From Delphinus delphis (lineage: Eukaryota; Chordata; Mammalia; Artiodactyla; Delphinidae): a stretch of 64,000 nt of DNA. The notes below the pieces were generated by a model that was not told the origin of the DNA, did not search any database, and worked only from the letters and a program-made list of their open reading frames with translations. The DNA is taken from positions 36,808,431 through 36,872,430 of the forward strand of contig NC_082696.1 in the NCBI RefSeq assembly GCF_949987515.2. The letters are read 5' to 3'. A program made the translations under genes and the position numbers. Shown here one piece after another: positions 1-12,520 of the stretch (within the stretch, counting starts at the first letter, position 1; every line of letters starts with the position of its first letter).

Positions 1-1955
1 CACATGGAATTATTCAGGCAACCTCAGTTCTAGTCCTGGAGATCCCCATGTGAAAATGCACAGGAAACAATACCCCAGATGGCAGGGCAGCAAGCGGGGA
101 TGTGCAATAGAGTGAGATGGGAAGTATCATTCGGTCAAGCTTCTGCACAGTAGGCTAAATTTAGCTTGGAAGCAAGTCTCTTCCTGCCAAAAGCTATAAC
201 AGTACTCCAATCCTTCCATTCACCCTTGCAGGTCGGGCTGGCTTCACGGGCATGAGATCCGTGCAGTCACACAGGGCCTCATGCTTAGAAGGGCCCAGTA
301 CTTGGTTTAATGTCCTGCTGTCCCCGTCTTGAAATTCTTAATAACTTTTAAACAAGGAGCTTTGCTCTTCCATTTTGCATGAGGCCTCACAAATTAGGTA
401 GCTGGTCTCCCTTGTAGGTCAGAGTGAGACTGAACAGGGATGAGAGAACAAAGAGAGCAGACACAGATCAGCTCCGGAAGGCAGTATAGACTATAGCAGG
501 TGCCAGGCATTTTGCAGGGTATACTCTGCACGGTCAAGCATCTGCACAAGCATCTTGACAGTAGTTAGTGGGAAGGACAACCAGAAATACTGAAACATAG
601 TTGGGGAAGAACCTGTGCTTCATGCCTCCAACTCTGAGTCATTGCAGAAGGCAGGACAGAAAATGCCAGGCAATTAAAATAAAATCCAAGTTTCAAGAAA
701 GTAATTATTTTAATGCAGGTGATATGTATGTACAATGATAGCACACAAAAGAATAAGTGAGAAAGAACTACAATAGTAAAAAAAAGGTGAGGATTTAGAC
801 AAACCAGTACAGATCATCATATTTTTCTAATGAGTAAAGCATGTAAGCCACATTATATAATTGTATAATTATATATTAGCTCTACTTTCTTATTTACATT
901 TATTTTCTCATATACCTATTTGTTCAGTATATGTATATATCTATATATACATGTAAAGTAAAGGGAACTGGTTCTCTCTCTCTTATTTCACAGAGTAGAT
1001 TCAGTCATCAGATCACTCTAGCTAAGAGCTCTATGATTTCAGGCAAGTCACTTAACTTTCCTAGCCTTTCGTTTCCTCCTCTATATCATGAGAAAATTAA
1101 ATTAGATCTGTCAGGTTCTTTATATATGTAAAGTTTTGGGTTTTTTCTCTGAGGAAGAGAAGAAAATAGGAATCTAGTCTCTTTCAAAATGTGGGTATTG
1201 TTAAAAATAAGAATTTCACTACAGGGTGTACAGAAAGCTGTCAGCTTAAGGCCAACCTCCCTAAAGTTTAGCTAGTGATAAGAGAATATGCACTAGGCTC
1301 CTGATCTCATGTTCCTCATGCTGGTCAGCTCTCTCCCTGAATTTATGTACAGAGCCCACGGTTGTTGAAAGGTTGTATATTGTAGATGTCTTTTCTGTTT
1401 CGACTTTGTTGTCCTATGATCTTCCTTTAATATAATGCCCTACGTAACCTCCACATTTACACCATATATAGCAGTGCGTATTTTATGCTCTGTGAATACT
1501 TTCTGTACAGTACATTTGCACATTTGCAATCTTTTTGTTCACTTTTAATAACCTCTCTGCAGTTCTGTCCTGAATTATGCGCTCTACACTGTGCTCCTAT
1601 TGTGTTTTAGGAGTTTTTCTGGGCCTATTACAAAGAAATCTCATGCTTTACTTTCATTTGCTTGTGAATTTAAGCTATCTTCATCTTGAATGGGATATTT
1701 TTCTCTGAAGAACAATAAAATGTTTGTGTATTTTTCCTAGAGGGGAGAACAAATAGAATATGAATCTCCAGAGTCTGTTCTCTTATAAATTGCAATACTA
1801 CTGAACAGTGCAGCTTCTATCTGATTTGACTCTTTGTAAAATTTTATTTGCATATATTTCAAAGAGTGCTATATAGCTACGGCATCGATTATATAAGGGA
1901 GAAAAGTGTATCTGTTTCTCCTTCCTTGAAAAGTTAATAACAAAATCTCTCTAAC
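1..1955. other. Unassigned intronic sequence
   Basis: Mostly unique AT-rich DNA. A patch at about 280-430 (from GGGCCTCATGCTTAGAAGGG through a CTTGAAATTCTTAATAACTT stretch) reads like an old interspersed repeat, but I cannot name the family. Nothing coding is visible. Confidence 0.5.
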
Positions 1956-1957
1956 TC

Positions 1958-2062
1958 CCTCTGTGTGTGTATGTATACACACACATATGTACACACATGT
2001 AGAAACACACATGTATATATACACATAGTTCTACATATTTTGTGTATGCATATGTACATTCT
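1958..2062. repeat. Degenerate TG/CA/TA simple-sequence tract
   Basis: Alternating TGTGTG, ACACAC and TATATA runs, much interrupted, over about 100 bases. Confidence 0.75.
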
Positions 2063-2121
2063 GAGCTTTTCTATGAATAGAGAGATAACTGAGGGAAGAA
2101 TGCATGCCATATTCCTGTTGT

Positions 2122-2185
2122 TTAATATAGTACCAGACCCATAGCAGGAAAAATAAATGTTCAGTGAGTGAATAATGAATGATTA
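2122..2185 (+). repeat. MIR/L2-type 3' tail fragment
   Basis: AGTACCAGACCCATAGCAGG followed by AATAAATGTTCAGTGAGTGAAT resembles the shared 3' end of MIR and L2 elements (a 'tgcctggcacatag...caataaatg' pattern). Short and diverged. Confidence 0.5.
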
Positions 2186-2369
2186 GCTACTTAATTTAAT
2201 CTTTAAAAAATTACTACATTATGGCATTATAGCAATTCTCAAACTTGTCATTTTGAGGCAGTTGTGATATCCTGTAAGGTCATTTAACATTTTGACCCTA
2301 ATATTACCCATTTAATCTCCCATTAATATCCTTATTGACAACAATCTTAATATCAGAATCAAATAGCAT

Positions 2370-2990
2370 CTATGAATGTCTACCAAGAACAAGGAAATAT
2401 GCCAGGGTAGAGTAACAAAGTCCTTGCCCTAAAGTTCCTACAGTTTTGTGTGAGGAAAGGGGTAATAAACAGTAAAGAATAATCAAATTGTTCTATGTTA
2501 CATGAGCCAAGAAAACAAGTACCATGCATATTCAGAGTAAGAGGTTTGCAGGTGTTGGTGAAGATTTGTGGAAGAAATCCAACACTTTCTACTGAGGAGT
2601 GGGATGCCTTGAGTGAATCTGAAACAACATGACTAAGTAAACCTAAACCAAGACTCTAGTGTAGAGAGCTTTTCAAAACAGGCTGTGGCATTTACATTTT
2701 ATATGGGCAATGGGAGGACACTAAAAATTTTTGGACAGGGTGGGTGGTAAAAATATAATGCAGTTTGCCTTGGAAGGAAAGCTAGATGACAGTAGATGCA
2801 AAGACCTGTAGGGAATTATTGCAATAGTTAAAGCAGTGGCATAAAATACACACTACCCAGAATCTGATGAATGGGTATTGACAGTGGAGACCGAGGAACA
2901 TGAAGATTTCAGAAACGTCACCAAGGTGTATAAATGGAAAGAACCGAGTAAATCTAGAAGAGGCGATTATTTGATTGAATGTTTGGTTTT
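2370..2990 (+). repeat. Ancient interspersed repeat, L2/MIR-like, family unresolved
   Basis: Contains the 'tccttgccctaaagttcctacag' type motif, then 'ggcaatgggagg' and 'gggaattattgcaatagtt' motifs in the order seen in a common mammal-wide repeat. Related copies occur here at about 6485-6800, 20660-21170 and 25745-25850. Strongly diverged; limits approximate. Confidence 0.45.
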
Positions 2991-2996
2991 AATAAT

Positions 2997-3677
2997 TGTT
3001 ATAGGCTGAATTTTATCCTCTCAAAAGATATGTTAAAATCCTAACCCCCAATACCTGTGAATGTGCCCTTATTAGGAAATAAGGTTTCTCATATATAATC
3101 AAGTTAAGGCAAGATCAGTAGGGTGAGTCCTAATCCAATAAGATTGGTGTCCTTGAAAGAAGAAGGAGGGCTTTCCTGGTGGCGCAGTGGTTGAGAGTCC
3201 GCCTGCCGATGCAGGGGACATGGGTTCGTGCCCTGGTCTGGGAAGATCCCACATGCCGCGGAGCGGCTGGGCCCGTGAGCCATGGCTGCTGAGCCTGCGC
3301 GTCCGGAGCCTGTCTTCCGCAATGGGAGAGGCCACAACAGTGAGAGGCCCGCGCACTGCAAAAATAAATAAATAAATAAATAAAAAAGAAGAAGGAAATT
3401 TGGACACAGAGATGAGAAGCCCATGTAACAAAGAAGCAGAGATTGGAGTGAAGCAGCTGCAAGCCAAGGAATACAAAGAATTGAGGGCTACGGCCAGAAG
3501 GCAGGAAGAAAGAAGCAAGGAAGGATTCTCCCGTTAGGTTTCAGAGGGAGCGTGGCCCTGCTGACACCTTCATTTCAGATTTTAGCCTCTAGAACTATGG
3601 GAGAATACATTTTTTGTTTGTTTGTTTTAAGCCATCCAGTTTGTGACACTTTGTTCTGGCAGCCCTAAGAAATATCA
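2997..3677 (+). mobile_element. MLT1-type solo LTR (MaLR/ERVL), split by a SINE
   Basis: Starts TGTTATAGGCTGAATTTTAT and ends near CAGCCCTAAGAAATATCA, with the internal landmarks of an MLT1 LTR in order: 'ctaacccccaatacctg', 'atcaagttaagg', 'cctaatccaataagattggtgtcctt', 'gaaatttggacacag', 'cctgctgacacctt' and 'gcctctagaactatggga'. Without the SINE at 3168-3384 and its duplicated target the LTR is about 450 bp, normal for this family. Old solo LTR; no internal viral genes. Confidence 0.85.
3168..3384 (+). mobile_element. CHR-2-like tRNA-derived SINE, young copy
   Basis: Opens GGGCTTTCCTGGTGGCGCAG and carries the B-box-like GGTTCGTGCC, the CCGCGGAGCGGCTGGGCCC core and a GAGAGGCCCGCGCACTGC end, followed by an A-rich tail with AAAT repeats. 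Perfect 12-bp target-site duplications (AAAGAAGAAGGA) lie at 3156-3167 and 3385-3396. It landed inside the MLT1 LTR, so it is the later event. The near-consensus body and perfect duplication point to recent insertion. Confidence 0.93.
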
Positions 3678-3774
3678 GGAGTAATGCTGGGCCTGAGCAG
3701 GATGCTGTTTGGAAGTACTTACCAGGTTATGAAAGACAATGATGAAGTTAAGAAGGGGGTTTAAAGCTAGATTT

Positions 3775-4985
3775 TTTTAAGCCACTTCATTGAGGTATAA
3801 TTGACATTTAAAAAGCTGTACATATTTAATATATACAACTCAACGAGTTTGGAGATAAATATACACCTGTGAAACCGTCATCACCAACGAGGTCATAGTT
3901 ATATTTACCACCTCTCAAAATTTCCTCCCACCCCATTATTACTATTATTAATTAGTATTAGTATGTGTATGTGGTAAGAACACAACATAAGATTCACCGT
4001 CTTAGAAAATTTTAAGTATACAATATAGCATTGTAAGCTATTGGTACTATACTATATAGTAAATCTCCAGAACTTATTTATCTTGCATAACTGAAGCTTT
4101 GTACACTGTGACCATCACTTCCCAGTTTCCCCCTTATTCCAGCCTCTGCTAATCATCATTCTACTTTCTGCTTCCCTGAATTTGACTATTTTAGATTCCA
4201 CATACAGATGAGGTCATGGAGTATTTGTCTTCTGTGTGTGGCTTACTTCACTTAGCATAACGCCCTCCATTCCATCCATGTTATCACAAAGAGAAGAATT
4301 TCCTGCTTTTTAAAGGCTGAATAATATTCCATTGTGTATGTGTGTGTATCACATTTTCTTTATCCATTCATCTTTCAATGGACATTTAGGTTGTTTCATA
4401 ATGTAGCTATTGTCAATAATTCTGCAATGGATAAAAATGATGCAGGTTTCTCTTTGAGATCCTGATTTCAGTTCCTTCATATATATGCAGAAGTGGGATT
4501 ACTGGATCATATGGTAGTTCTATTTTTAATTTTTTAAGAAACCTCTATAATGTTGTCCATAATGGCTGTACCAGTTTACATTTCCACACCAACAGTGTAC
4601 AAAGGTTCCCTTTTCTCCACACCTTTGGCAAAGTTTATCTTTTTTTCTTTCTAAAATAATAGCCATGCTATCAGGTGTGAGGTGATACCTCATTGTGGTT
4701 TTGATTTGCATTTTTCTGATGACTGGTGACATTGAGCACCTTTTGATAGACTTGTTGGCCATTTGTATGTCTTCTCTGGAGAAATGTTAATTCAGGTCCT
4801 TTGAGCATTTTTTAAAATTGGATCATCATCATCATTTGCTATTGAGTTGTATGAGTTCCTTATATATTTTGAAAATTAATTCTTATCAGATATGTGGTTT
4901 GCAAATATTTCTTCCATTCTGTAGGTTGCCTTTTCCTTTTGTTGATTGTTTCCTTTGCTTTGCAGAATCTTCTTAGTTTGAGATG
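3775..4985 (-). mobile_element. Old L1 relic (3' part of ORF2 and 3' end)
   Basis: The plus strand reads as the complement of an L1 3' end: 'ttcattgaggtataattgacat', then 'tggcttacttcacttagcataa', 'aataatattccattgtgt', 'ctttatccattcat' and 'attactggatcatatggtag'. A minus-strand frame at 4526-4762 translates as the L1 ORF2 C-terminal region (the QIKTTMRYHLTP motif). No intact ORF2; stops are frequent. Eutherian L1M-type age is inferred from divergence. Confidence 0.9.
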
Positions 4986-5555
4986 TGAGTGAAGTCTGAG
5001 TTTAAGTGAGAGTTGAAACCATGAGGATGAATGAATTTCTTAAGGGAGAAAGCTGACAGAGAACCTCATAGGCTTGGGTTGGTGGTGTGCAGAGACTCTC
5101 CGAGGAGAAAATAGTCCTAATATCCAGCATCTGCTCATTCCACTGTGCAAATACTCCCATCATGGCTGATGTTACTGGGTTGCAAAATTCACAAAAATTT
5201 AACAATTGACTCCTTATGAGCTGGTATGAGTTGTTTTCAGCATACCACTGCTGTGGTATATTCATATTTAGGGCACATATGGAGGAAATGGTACTGTCAA
5301 ATGAGGTAGCAAAATGGCTAGACAGGCATTAGGACCAGGATAGTGAATTATCATGAAGAAAATCGTAAAGAATTTTAAGAGGATGATTTAGCCTTTCTCT
5401 CCTTTATTGCACATTTACATCGAATATTAGAACTATGCTTCCTAGAAAAACTAATCTACTATTTGTTTCTCCCAACATTCTATTACTTTTATTTTCAACT
5501 CTATGCCTTTGTTAGTAGTAACAAAACAAAAAACAATGACATTGTTTTTAAATAG
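4986..5555. other. Unassigned intronic sequence
   Basis: No repeat family, motif or coding signal recognised. Confidence 0.4.
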
Positions 5556-5559
5556 TTTT

Positions 5560-5790
5560 TAAATAACTAAAATTTCTGGAGTGATTACTATGTGCTAAAA
5601 TGCTTTACATAAATTATTTCACTCATTCACCACAGTAACACTACTGTTGACAGATTATTATTATCCCAAATTTATAGCTGAAGATAGTGGGCTACAGAGA
5701 GCTTGTATAATATGCGTAGGTCCTCCCTGTTGGTTATTGACAGAATCAAGACTCATGAACGTCTGTTTGACTCAAACTCAAATGCCTACA
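5560..5790 (-). repeat. MIR SINE
   Basis: On the plus strand: 'gattactatgtgctaaaatgctttacataaattatttcactcat', then 'attattattatcccaaattta' and 'agaatcaagactcatgaacg', the MIR landmarks in reverse orientation. Diverged, near full length. Confidence 0.75.
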
Positions 5791-6484
5791 GAAGTGAGAG
5801 AGGTAATTACTGAGTGGACTTGGCCAGCTACAAGTGCCACTCTGTTCTCACAGAATGTTGCTGTGCAGCAATAAAAGCTCTGAATCACAGAAATTAACAT
5901 TTTTCAAGGGAAGCCAGAAATCCAGATTTAAATGTGAATTCTCCATTTTTTAAAATGTTGCTCAAATTTTTATTACTTAAACATCATGGTGGCCAAAAAA
6001 TTATGAGTATATGCCATCAGATTAAATTCTGTACTATATTGCTTGTGCCAACCAGCTTTTCAAGAACAGTGGAGACGGCAAGAGGAATGAGGATGGAGGA
6101 AACTTCACAGATATTAAATACATCATGTGAAGAGTTTTCAAAAGTCCAAAAGAGAATTTCCATGCAAAGTGTTTAAAGTGCATACTACGTGTAAAGTAGT
6201 ACACTTATTATTATCTTTTTCCATGAATGTGACATAAGCAGAAATGCTCTTATATCCATTATCTGCCATTTTTGAATTGATTTCAGTTCTTTTCAATAAA
6301 TATTTATGAAACATTACCCATTTAAATCTGTGCCTTGAACTAGGTGGTGTCTGTCATTTGCTTGCTACTAATTTTCTTGACATTCCGTCAACTTTCCTCA
6401 TTTCTTTCCTGCCCTTGGAGTGTCAGTCAAGGTCTGTTAGAAGGTCTCTTCTGTAATTTCTCTTTGGATGTAAGCTGTGTTTGT
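5791..6484. other. Unassigned intronic sequence
   Basis: Unique AT-rich DNA with no recognisable repeat or coding signal. Confidence 0.4.
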
Positions 6485-6800
6485 CCTGGTTTATAGGATG
6501 TCTGGGTTCTGTCAGGGAGAGATGGTGGAAAGTAATCTGGGGTCAGTTTATAAAGGGCCACACTGAGGAATCTGGGTAGTGAGGAGCCATTTAAGGATTT
6601 TAAGCAAAGGAGAAGCCTAGTAACAGCTATACTTAAAGAGGTGACTCTGGGTCACTTTGTAAAATACAATGAACTGTAGACAAGGCTGAAGGCAGAGGGC
6701 CCATTTCTGAGGCTGTGATAGTAGTTCAGGGGGAGATAATAAAACCCAGAAGAGATAATAGCAAATAAGGTCAAGATCCAAGAGAGATATATATATTTAG
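6485..6800 (+). repeat. Ancient L2/MIR-like repeat, family unresolved
   Basis: Contains 'gaggagccatttaaggattttaagcaaagga', 'gtgactctgggtcact', 'gaactgtagacaagg' and 'tgatagtagttcaggg', an order that matches the family also seen at 20660-21170 (for example 'ggggagccactgcagactttcaag'). Confidence 0.5.
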
Positions 6801-6860
6801 AGTGGAACCAACATACTTATTGGATATGGGAAATGAGGGTTATAATCCAACACTACTATT

Positions 6861-7236
6861 AGGGACTGAATGTTTGTGTCCCCTGCCCCCTCAATTTATA
6901 TGTTGAAGTTCTAACCCCCAGTGCTTTGGGGAGCTAATTACAGTTCGATGAATTCGTGAGGGTGGGAGCCAGGTTTGCTGGGATTATTGCCCTTGTAGGA
7001 AGAGACACCAGAGAGCTTGCTCTCTCTATTTTGTGCGTGCACTGAGTAAAGACCATGGGAGCACACAGCTAGAAAGCAGTTATCTGCAAGCCAGGAAAAG
7101 AGCTGTCACCAGAACCAAACCATGCTGCCACCCTGATCTCAGATCTCCAGCCTCCAGCACTGTGAGAAAATAAGCATTTGTTGTTTAAGCCACCCATTCT
7201 ATGATTTTATTATGGCAGCCAGAACAGACTAATACA
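6861..7236 (+). mobile_element. MLT1/MST-type solo LTR, nearly complete
   Basis: Begins near GGGACTGAATGTTTGTGTCC, runs through 'atatgttgaagttctaaccccca', 'tgaattcgtgagggtgggagcc' and 'gcctccagcactgtgaga', and ends TTTAAGCCACCCATTC to GACTAATACA. About 375 bp, the usual length for a MaLR LTR. No retroviral internal region on either side, so a solo LTR. Confidence 0.85.
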
Positions 7237-7515
7237 ACTCCTTTATTTTACTGCACAAATTCTTCCAACTTTGGCCATTAATGATTGGCTCTCATGTTTT
7301 TTGACATACCCCCAACATTGTTGGTTTTAAATATATGTATATATTTCTCTACTTTCTGGTATTACAAGATATTCCAGACTCATGAACTATTGTTTTAAGG
7401 ACCCCTTGTTCTTCTTATTGGACAACGGATTAGAAACCAGTATCTGGGCATTAGATGTACTCATTTCTATGGGGGTGTCATTGCTTCAGGTCGTCTTAGC
7501 TGACAGCAAGGAAAT

Positions 7516-7602
7516 ATGTGTATATAGTAACTGTGTATATGTATCCATGTGTGTATATATGTGTAACTGTATATATATTTATATATGTAACTATATGTAT
7601 CT
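7516..7602. repeat. TA/TG-rich simple sequence
   Basis: Interrupted TATATA and TGTGTA runs; the intron around it (7240-7515 and 7603-7985) shows nothing I can assign. Confidence 0.7.
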
Positions 7603-7989
7603 ACATTAAGCTAAACATGAGTTCATACTGATGTCTACAACTCTAATCTATTAGATCATTCAGCCTTCTTTCCTCGTTTATCTGCAGTCTCCCACTACAG
7701 CAGTGAGAAATCTGGCTTCCACCATCTACAGCCTTTCACTTAATTGTTCAATCCCAGTATACATGTGTAGCAGTATCAGAATTATGAACCTGTGCTCCCA
7801 TGGAAAGTAACTTTATCAACTAGAGTACAATGTTTATGTGCAGTTTCTTTTTCTTTCAGTCTTACAGACTCATTTTCAAAGTTACTCATTTCCAAAGTTA
7901 CTTAGGTCAGCACCTTCCCTCACATCCCCTTCAGTGAAGTTGTTTCATACATTTGTAATGGAGTTCAAGTCTCTTCTCACAGGTTGCAT

Positions 7990-8680
7990 TCCTTTCTGGG
8001 GTCACGGAACCTCCAAAATATTTTTTCATACATTAAGGTTTACTCTTTATGTTCTGATGTGGTATGGGTTTTAACAAATGCATAATTTCATGTATCCATC
8101 ATTAATATATCAAAAACAATAGTTTCACCACCCTAAAGCATCCCCTATAATTTATCTATTCAATCTTACCACCTATGCCCCTCCCTCCTGGCAATTACTG
8201 ATATTTTTCACTGTATTATAGTTGTGCCTTTTCCAGAATGCCATGTAATTGGAATCATACAATACATAGCCTTTCTAAATGACTCTTTCATTTAGTATAT
8301 GCACTTAAGATCCATCCATGTCTTTTGTGGTTCATTTTCTTTTAATGCTGAACAATATTCAATTGTTTGGATGTACCACAGTTTATTTATACATTCTCTA
8401 TTGAATGACATATTGGTTGTTTCCAATTTTGGGCAGTTTTGAATAAGGCATCTATAAACATTAGTGTGCAGATTTTGTGTGGATATAAGTTTTCAAATCA
8501 TGTAGGTAAATACTTAGTACAATGATTATTGGATGACATGGCAAGATTGTTTAGCTTTGTGAGAAACTGCCAACTGTCTTTCAAAGTGGCTGTACCAGTT
8601 TGCATTCCCACAAGCCAATAATATTTCCCATTTCTTCAGATCCATGTCACAATTTGGTATTGCCCATTAAAAAAAAATGA
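7990..8680 (-). mobile_element. Old L1 relic (minus)
   Basis: Complement of the L1 3' region: 'caattactgatatttttcactg', 'ggaatcatacaatacatagcc', 'tttagtatatgcacttaagatccatccatg', 'aacaatattcaattgtttgg' and 'ggctgtaccagtttgcattccca'. Diverged, no open ORF2. Confidence 0.85.
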
Positions 8681-8689
8681 GCCATTCCC

Positions 8690-10570
8690 ATCAGTATTTA
8701 GCAGTTATTTTAACTTTTAAAGTAATAGTTATAATAAATAGAAACAATACACATTTTACAGGCTGGCAAATCCTTGCATTCCCGTTAATCAGATGTTGGG
8801 TTATTTTCTGAGTTGAAAGTCATCATTGATACATTTAATTTTACAGAACTTTACAAAGATTAATTAAATACACTTATGTTGGAGGGATAAGTAATATAAA
8901 TAATCCAAAGGCGGATCATCTAAATATGAATTGTGTTAGCCTTTTGAATGCATTTTATGATCTATTTTGTAATGGCAAATTTACCATCATAATTATGTTA
9001 TGTTTAAGAGTCATCATAGCTTTATATGCCAAAATAGCTTTATATTGCCAAAACAGCTAGTGGGAAGAGGTTCAATTTTTATTATGAGTTTCTTAATCTA
9101 TACTAATCAGTTTGCATGAGTAATTAATTTTCTACATTTATCTTTAACTTTCTGATTTGATATCGTGTAGCTTCAAGTTTAGGGAAAATTACCATAGTTT
9201 TTTTTTTTACATTCTTTCCACACATCAGCTAACAGTAGGAGGTGGAGTGATGGTTCTAGGAACTACCTTGGATTAGATAGCTCCAAAGATATTACAGTAT
9301 GCAAGAGGTAAGAGTTGACTACATTGGATTTCTTATGGAAATACACTAATGAGAAGTTAAAACTGAACTAGATGCTGAAGAACTTAAATTCTTATTGTAC
9401 AAACATACTGGTGACTTGTAAGAGCTACCTCTGTTTATGCTACAAATAATTCTACAATATACTGTTTTAATCCAAGTTGATGATGTTTTGACCTCAATAA
9501 TTCATTATAATTATTTCTATAGTCTTAAAATATAGGATAGTAGAAATTTAAGATTCTTTTGAATATTTTATATCTATGGATTTGTTAATTTTTGTGAAAA
9601 TAAAATGGTTCCTGATGTAACAATTTTCATTGTTATACAATGTAAACTTCAAAAGAATAGGAAAATAATATTTCCCTGTATTTAGCTCTACTCATTTGGA
9701 AAAGAAAATTAGATATTAAAGTTGGAGAGCCCCAGATGATCCATTAGAAATTGAAAATTGATTTTAACTTATCTTATGCTGTTATTAATGGTGTATTATT
9801 TCTGCTTCAGCTCAGTCCCTTATCCCTACTTCATTATATTGCTGTTCTTTATGAGAAAGGTATGATTTAAATAATGGCAATTTGCTGATGATGTGTGGGT
9901 TGCCTGCACCTCTTGGCCTAACTACTAAGTGTTGTTCTACAACATCCAGAAGTGGTGGCAAATAATATGAAATGTATTTTTTGAATAAATGCTATACATA
10001 AAGTGGCAATATACATAGAGCAGAAAGCATTAATTAGAGTGAGAAGCAGCTAGCAAAATGCTAACTTGTCATGCAAGGTGAGCCAAATGCTTACTGGGTG
10101 CCCACAAGGCTCTTGACATTATGGTCTACTTTGCCATGCCTGTTGTCTTCCCCATATTCCCAAGCCAAACACTGAAAACAGCCACAAATAGTATAATCCA
10201 TTCTTCCAGTTTAGAAACTCCTCAGCATTTTTTAACAGCAGCCAGTTGATAAACTCTTTGTCCGCATTAGAAATTCACGTGAATTTAAAACCACATTCTA
10301 ACACAGACAGTCCTGACAACAATCCCATGAGCCTAGGGAACTAATGATACTTTTACTGGTCCTTGAAACTTTGTTCCTGATTGCATTCTTTCTGTGGAAG
10401 GACTGTAGGAGCAATAATCAAATGCCATTAGTTACCTAGTACTTATCAGGCAGGGAAAAAATGTGCATAGGTCAATGCGCTAAGAAAACCTTTCATGACT
10501 AATGAGTAAAAAATGTCATCTTGAAACTGCTCAGCAGTTTTCCTAACAGACCGAACTTGCACTATGTCCT
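8690..10570. other. Unassigned AT-rich intron
   Basis: About 1.9 kb of unique-looking AT-rich sequence. I see no exon, SINE, LTR or simple repeat of note. Confidence 0.4.
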
Positions 10571-10574
10571 GAGA

Positions 10575-10864
10575 ATGGATGTAGGTGTCTAAATGTAAGA
10601 AATGAAACCACATAGGTACTGAAAGAAAACATGGGTAAATTGCTCTTTAACATGGGTGTAAGGAAAGGGTTTCTATGACTCAAAATTCCAAAAGTAATAA
10701 TAAAAAACTATTAATAACTTTGACTACACAAAATGAAATTTTTTCCATCACCAAGAACACCATAAATGGAGAGAAAAGGCATATGAAAAACTGGGTGAAA
10801 ACGTTCACAACACACATGACAGAGAAAGGGGTAATATTTATAGCATAAAGAATTCCTAAAAATA
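10575..10864 (+). mobile_element. Old L1 ORF2 fragment (plus)
   Basis: The run 'ctgaaagaaaacatgggtaaatt', 'ttctatgactcaaaattcc', 'actttgactacacaaaatgaaa' and 'acaccataaatggagaga' has the order of the distal part of L1 ORF2. Interrupted downstream by the younger L1 at 10876-11468. A patch at about 11500-11620 may be another piece of old L1. Confidence 0.65.
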
Positions 10865-10875
10865 GAGGGTGTACT

Positions 10876-11468
10876 TTTTTTTTAACATCTTTATTGGAGT
10901 ATAATTGCTTTACAATGGTGTTTTAGTTTCTGCTTTATAACAAAGTGAATCAGCTATACATATACATATATCCCCATATCTCCTCCCTCTTGTTTCTCCC
11001 TCCCACCCTCCCTATCCCACCCCTCTAGGTGGTCATAAAGCACTGAGCTGATCTCCCTGCGCTATGCAGCTGCTTCCCACTAGCTACCTGTTGTATATTT
11101 GGTAATGTATATATGTCCATGCCACTCTCTCACTTCGTCCCAGTTTACCCTTCTCCCTCCCCGTGTCCTCAAGTCCATTCTCTATGTCTGCATCTTTATT
11201 CCTGTCCTGCCCCTAGGTTCTTCAGAAGCATTTTTCTTTTTAGATTCCATATATATGTGTTAGCATACGGTATTTGTTTTTCTCTTTCTGACTTACTTCA
11301 CTCTGTATGACAGTCTCTAGGTCCATCCACCTCGCTACAAATAACTCAATTTCATTTCTTTTTGTGGCTGAGTAATATTCCATTGTATATATGTGCCACA
11401 TCTTCTTTATCCATTCATCTGTCAATGGACACTTAGGATGCTTCCATGTCCTGGCTGTTGTAAATAGG
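10876..11468 (-). mobile_element. Young 5'-truncated L1, minus strand
   Basis: Poly-T followed by AACATCTTTATTGGAGTATA is the complement of the cetartiodactyl L1 3' end. Further in, a minus-strand frame (starting near 11515 and ending at 11240) translates as the ORF2 C-terminus (motifs DEWIKKMWHIYTMEYYSATK and EVSQKEKNKYRML). Target-site duplications GAGGGTGTACT lie at 10865-10875 and 11469-11479. About 593 bp, severely 5' truncated, inserted into an older L1 relic. Confidence 0.93.
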
Positions 11469-11654
11469 GAGGGTGTACTGTTTACATGGTTTACCCCAAA
11501 GGTAACATCTTGCAAAACTATAGTAAAATATCACAACCATGATATTGACATTGATACAATATACTGATCCTATTCAGACTTCACCAGTTCTACTTGTACT
11601 CATTTGTGCCATTATTTTTTTTTAATGGAGAACTAAAGAAAAATGAAATTTTTG

Positions 11655-11795
11655 AGTCTCAGTCTCCTCCTCTATAAAATGGGGAGTGATAATATAAACT
11701 TTGCTAGGCTCTTGTAGGGATTAAATGAGCTAATCATGTAGCATGCTTACCACAGTTTTGGCACATAGTGACCATTAAAATATCCCCTCTTCCAT
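11655..11795 (+). repeat. MIR fragment
   Basis: 'tcagtctcctcctctataaaatgggga', 'agggattaaatgagctaat' and 'ggcacatagtgaccattaaa' are MIR 3'-half landmarks. Confidence 0.8.
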
Positions 11796-12249
11796 CCATC
11801 ATCATCATGATCCAACCCTCTGTTCTTATTCCCCTCCCAGCCCTGTGCTTAACTCCCTCCTATTTTTTATTTCACCAAGCTCTGTCCTATTCCTTACCTC
11901 CCTGCAGAAGCCTAAATCTCCACTCCTTACTCTTTTTTGTGGTACCTGATATGTTCCAATGGTCCCTTCCTGTCTGGGACCCCCAGATGAACTAGAATTG
12001 AGGGAGGCTATTCACACTCAAAAAGTAAAGGGAGCTGGAGAAGGTGAACCCTCATTGTGCTAAAATCGTAGCAGAGGAAGATGTGTATCTTTCATCCTTA
12101 TTTTGAAGTTCTATAGATGTTTCATGAGAAATACGTTGGTCAATGGAGGTTAGAACATATGATACTGTACTATTAGAATGATAATATATGTGGGCTAAGT
12201 AGAGTAGGCTTTTAAAGTGCTGCTCGAGATCCATTTATTATATTCATTG
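11796..12249. other. Unassigned intronic sequence
   Basis: Nothing recognisable. A pyrimidine-rich start (11800-11900) gives a spurious open frame. Confidence 0.4.
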
Positions 12250-12520
12250 TAACAACAAATGTTAATTCAGCACTTCCTGTGTGTTCATTGTATATGGACT
12301 TTATAGACACTGTTATGTATATACTGCTCATAGTTATATAGACATTATCTAGTGTTATATTGATATTGTTGTATAGATACAGAGTAAACAGTGATTCAAG
12401 ACAGCTTCTTAGAAGAAAGGCAGGCAGATGATTAGCAATAGTTGTAATAAAGTGAGTAAAAGAAGTCCCTGCCCTCAGGAAGCTTCCATCTTAGTTTTTA
12501 TTTGAAATAGTGTTCTGGGG
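12250..12520 (+). repeat. Possible L2/MIR-like ancient repeat
   Basis: 'caacaaatgttaattcagcacttcctgtgtg' at the start and 'agtccctgccctcaggaagcttccatc' near the end match the ancient family described at 20660-21170. Confidence 0.45.

Noticed and set aside
3099..3518. Overlapping open frames on both strands at 3099-3518, 12763-13152, 33139-33372, 41003-41410 and 61110-61470
   Set aside because: All translate the CHR-type SINE body and its tail. The same peptide pattern recurs at every copy, so they are repeat artefacts.
11240..11515. 91-codon minus frame as a gene
   Set aside because: It is the C-terminus of L1 ORF2 inside a 5'-truncated insertion, reading into flanking DNA.
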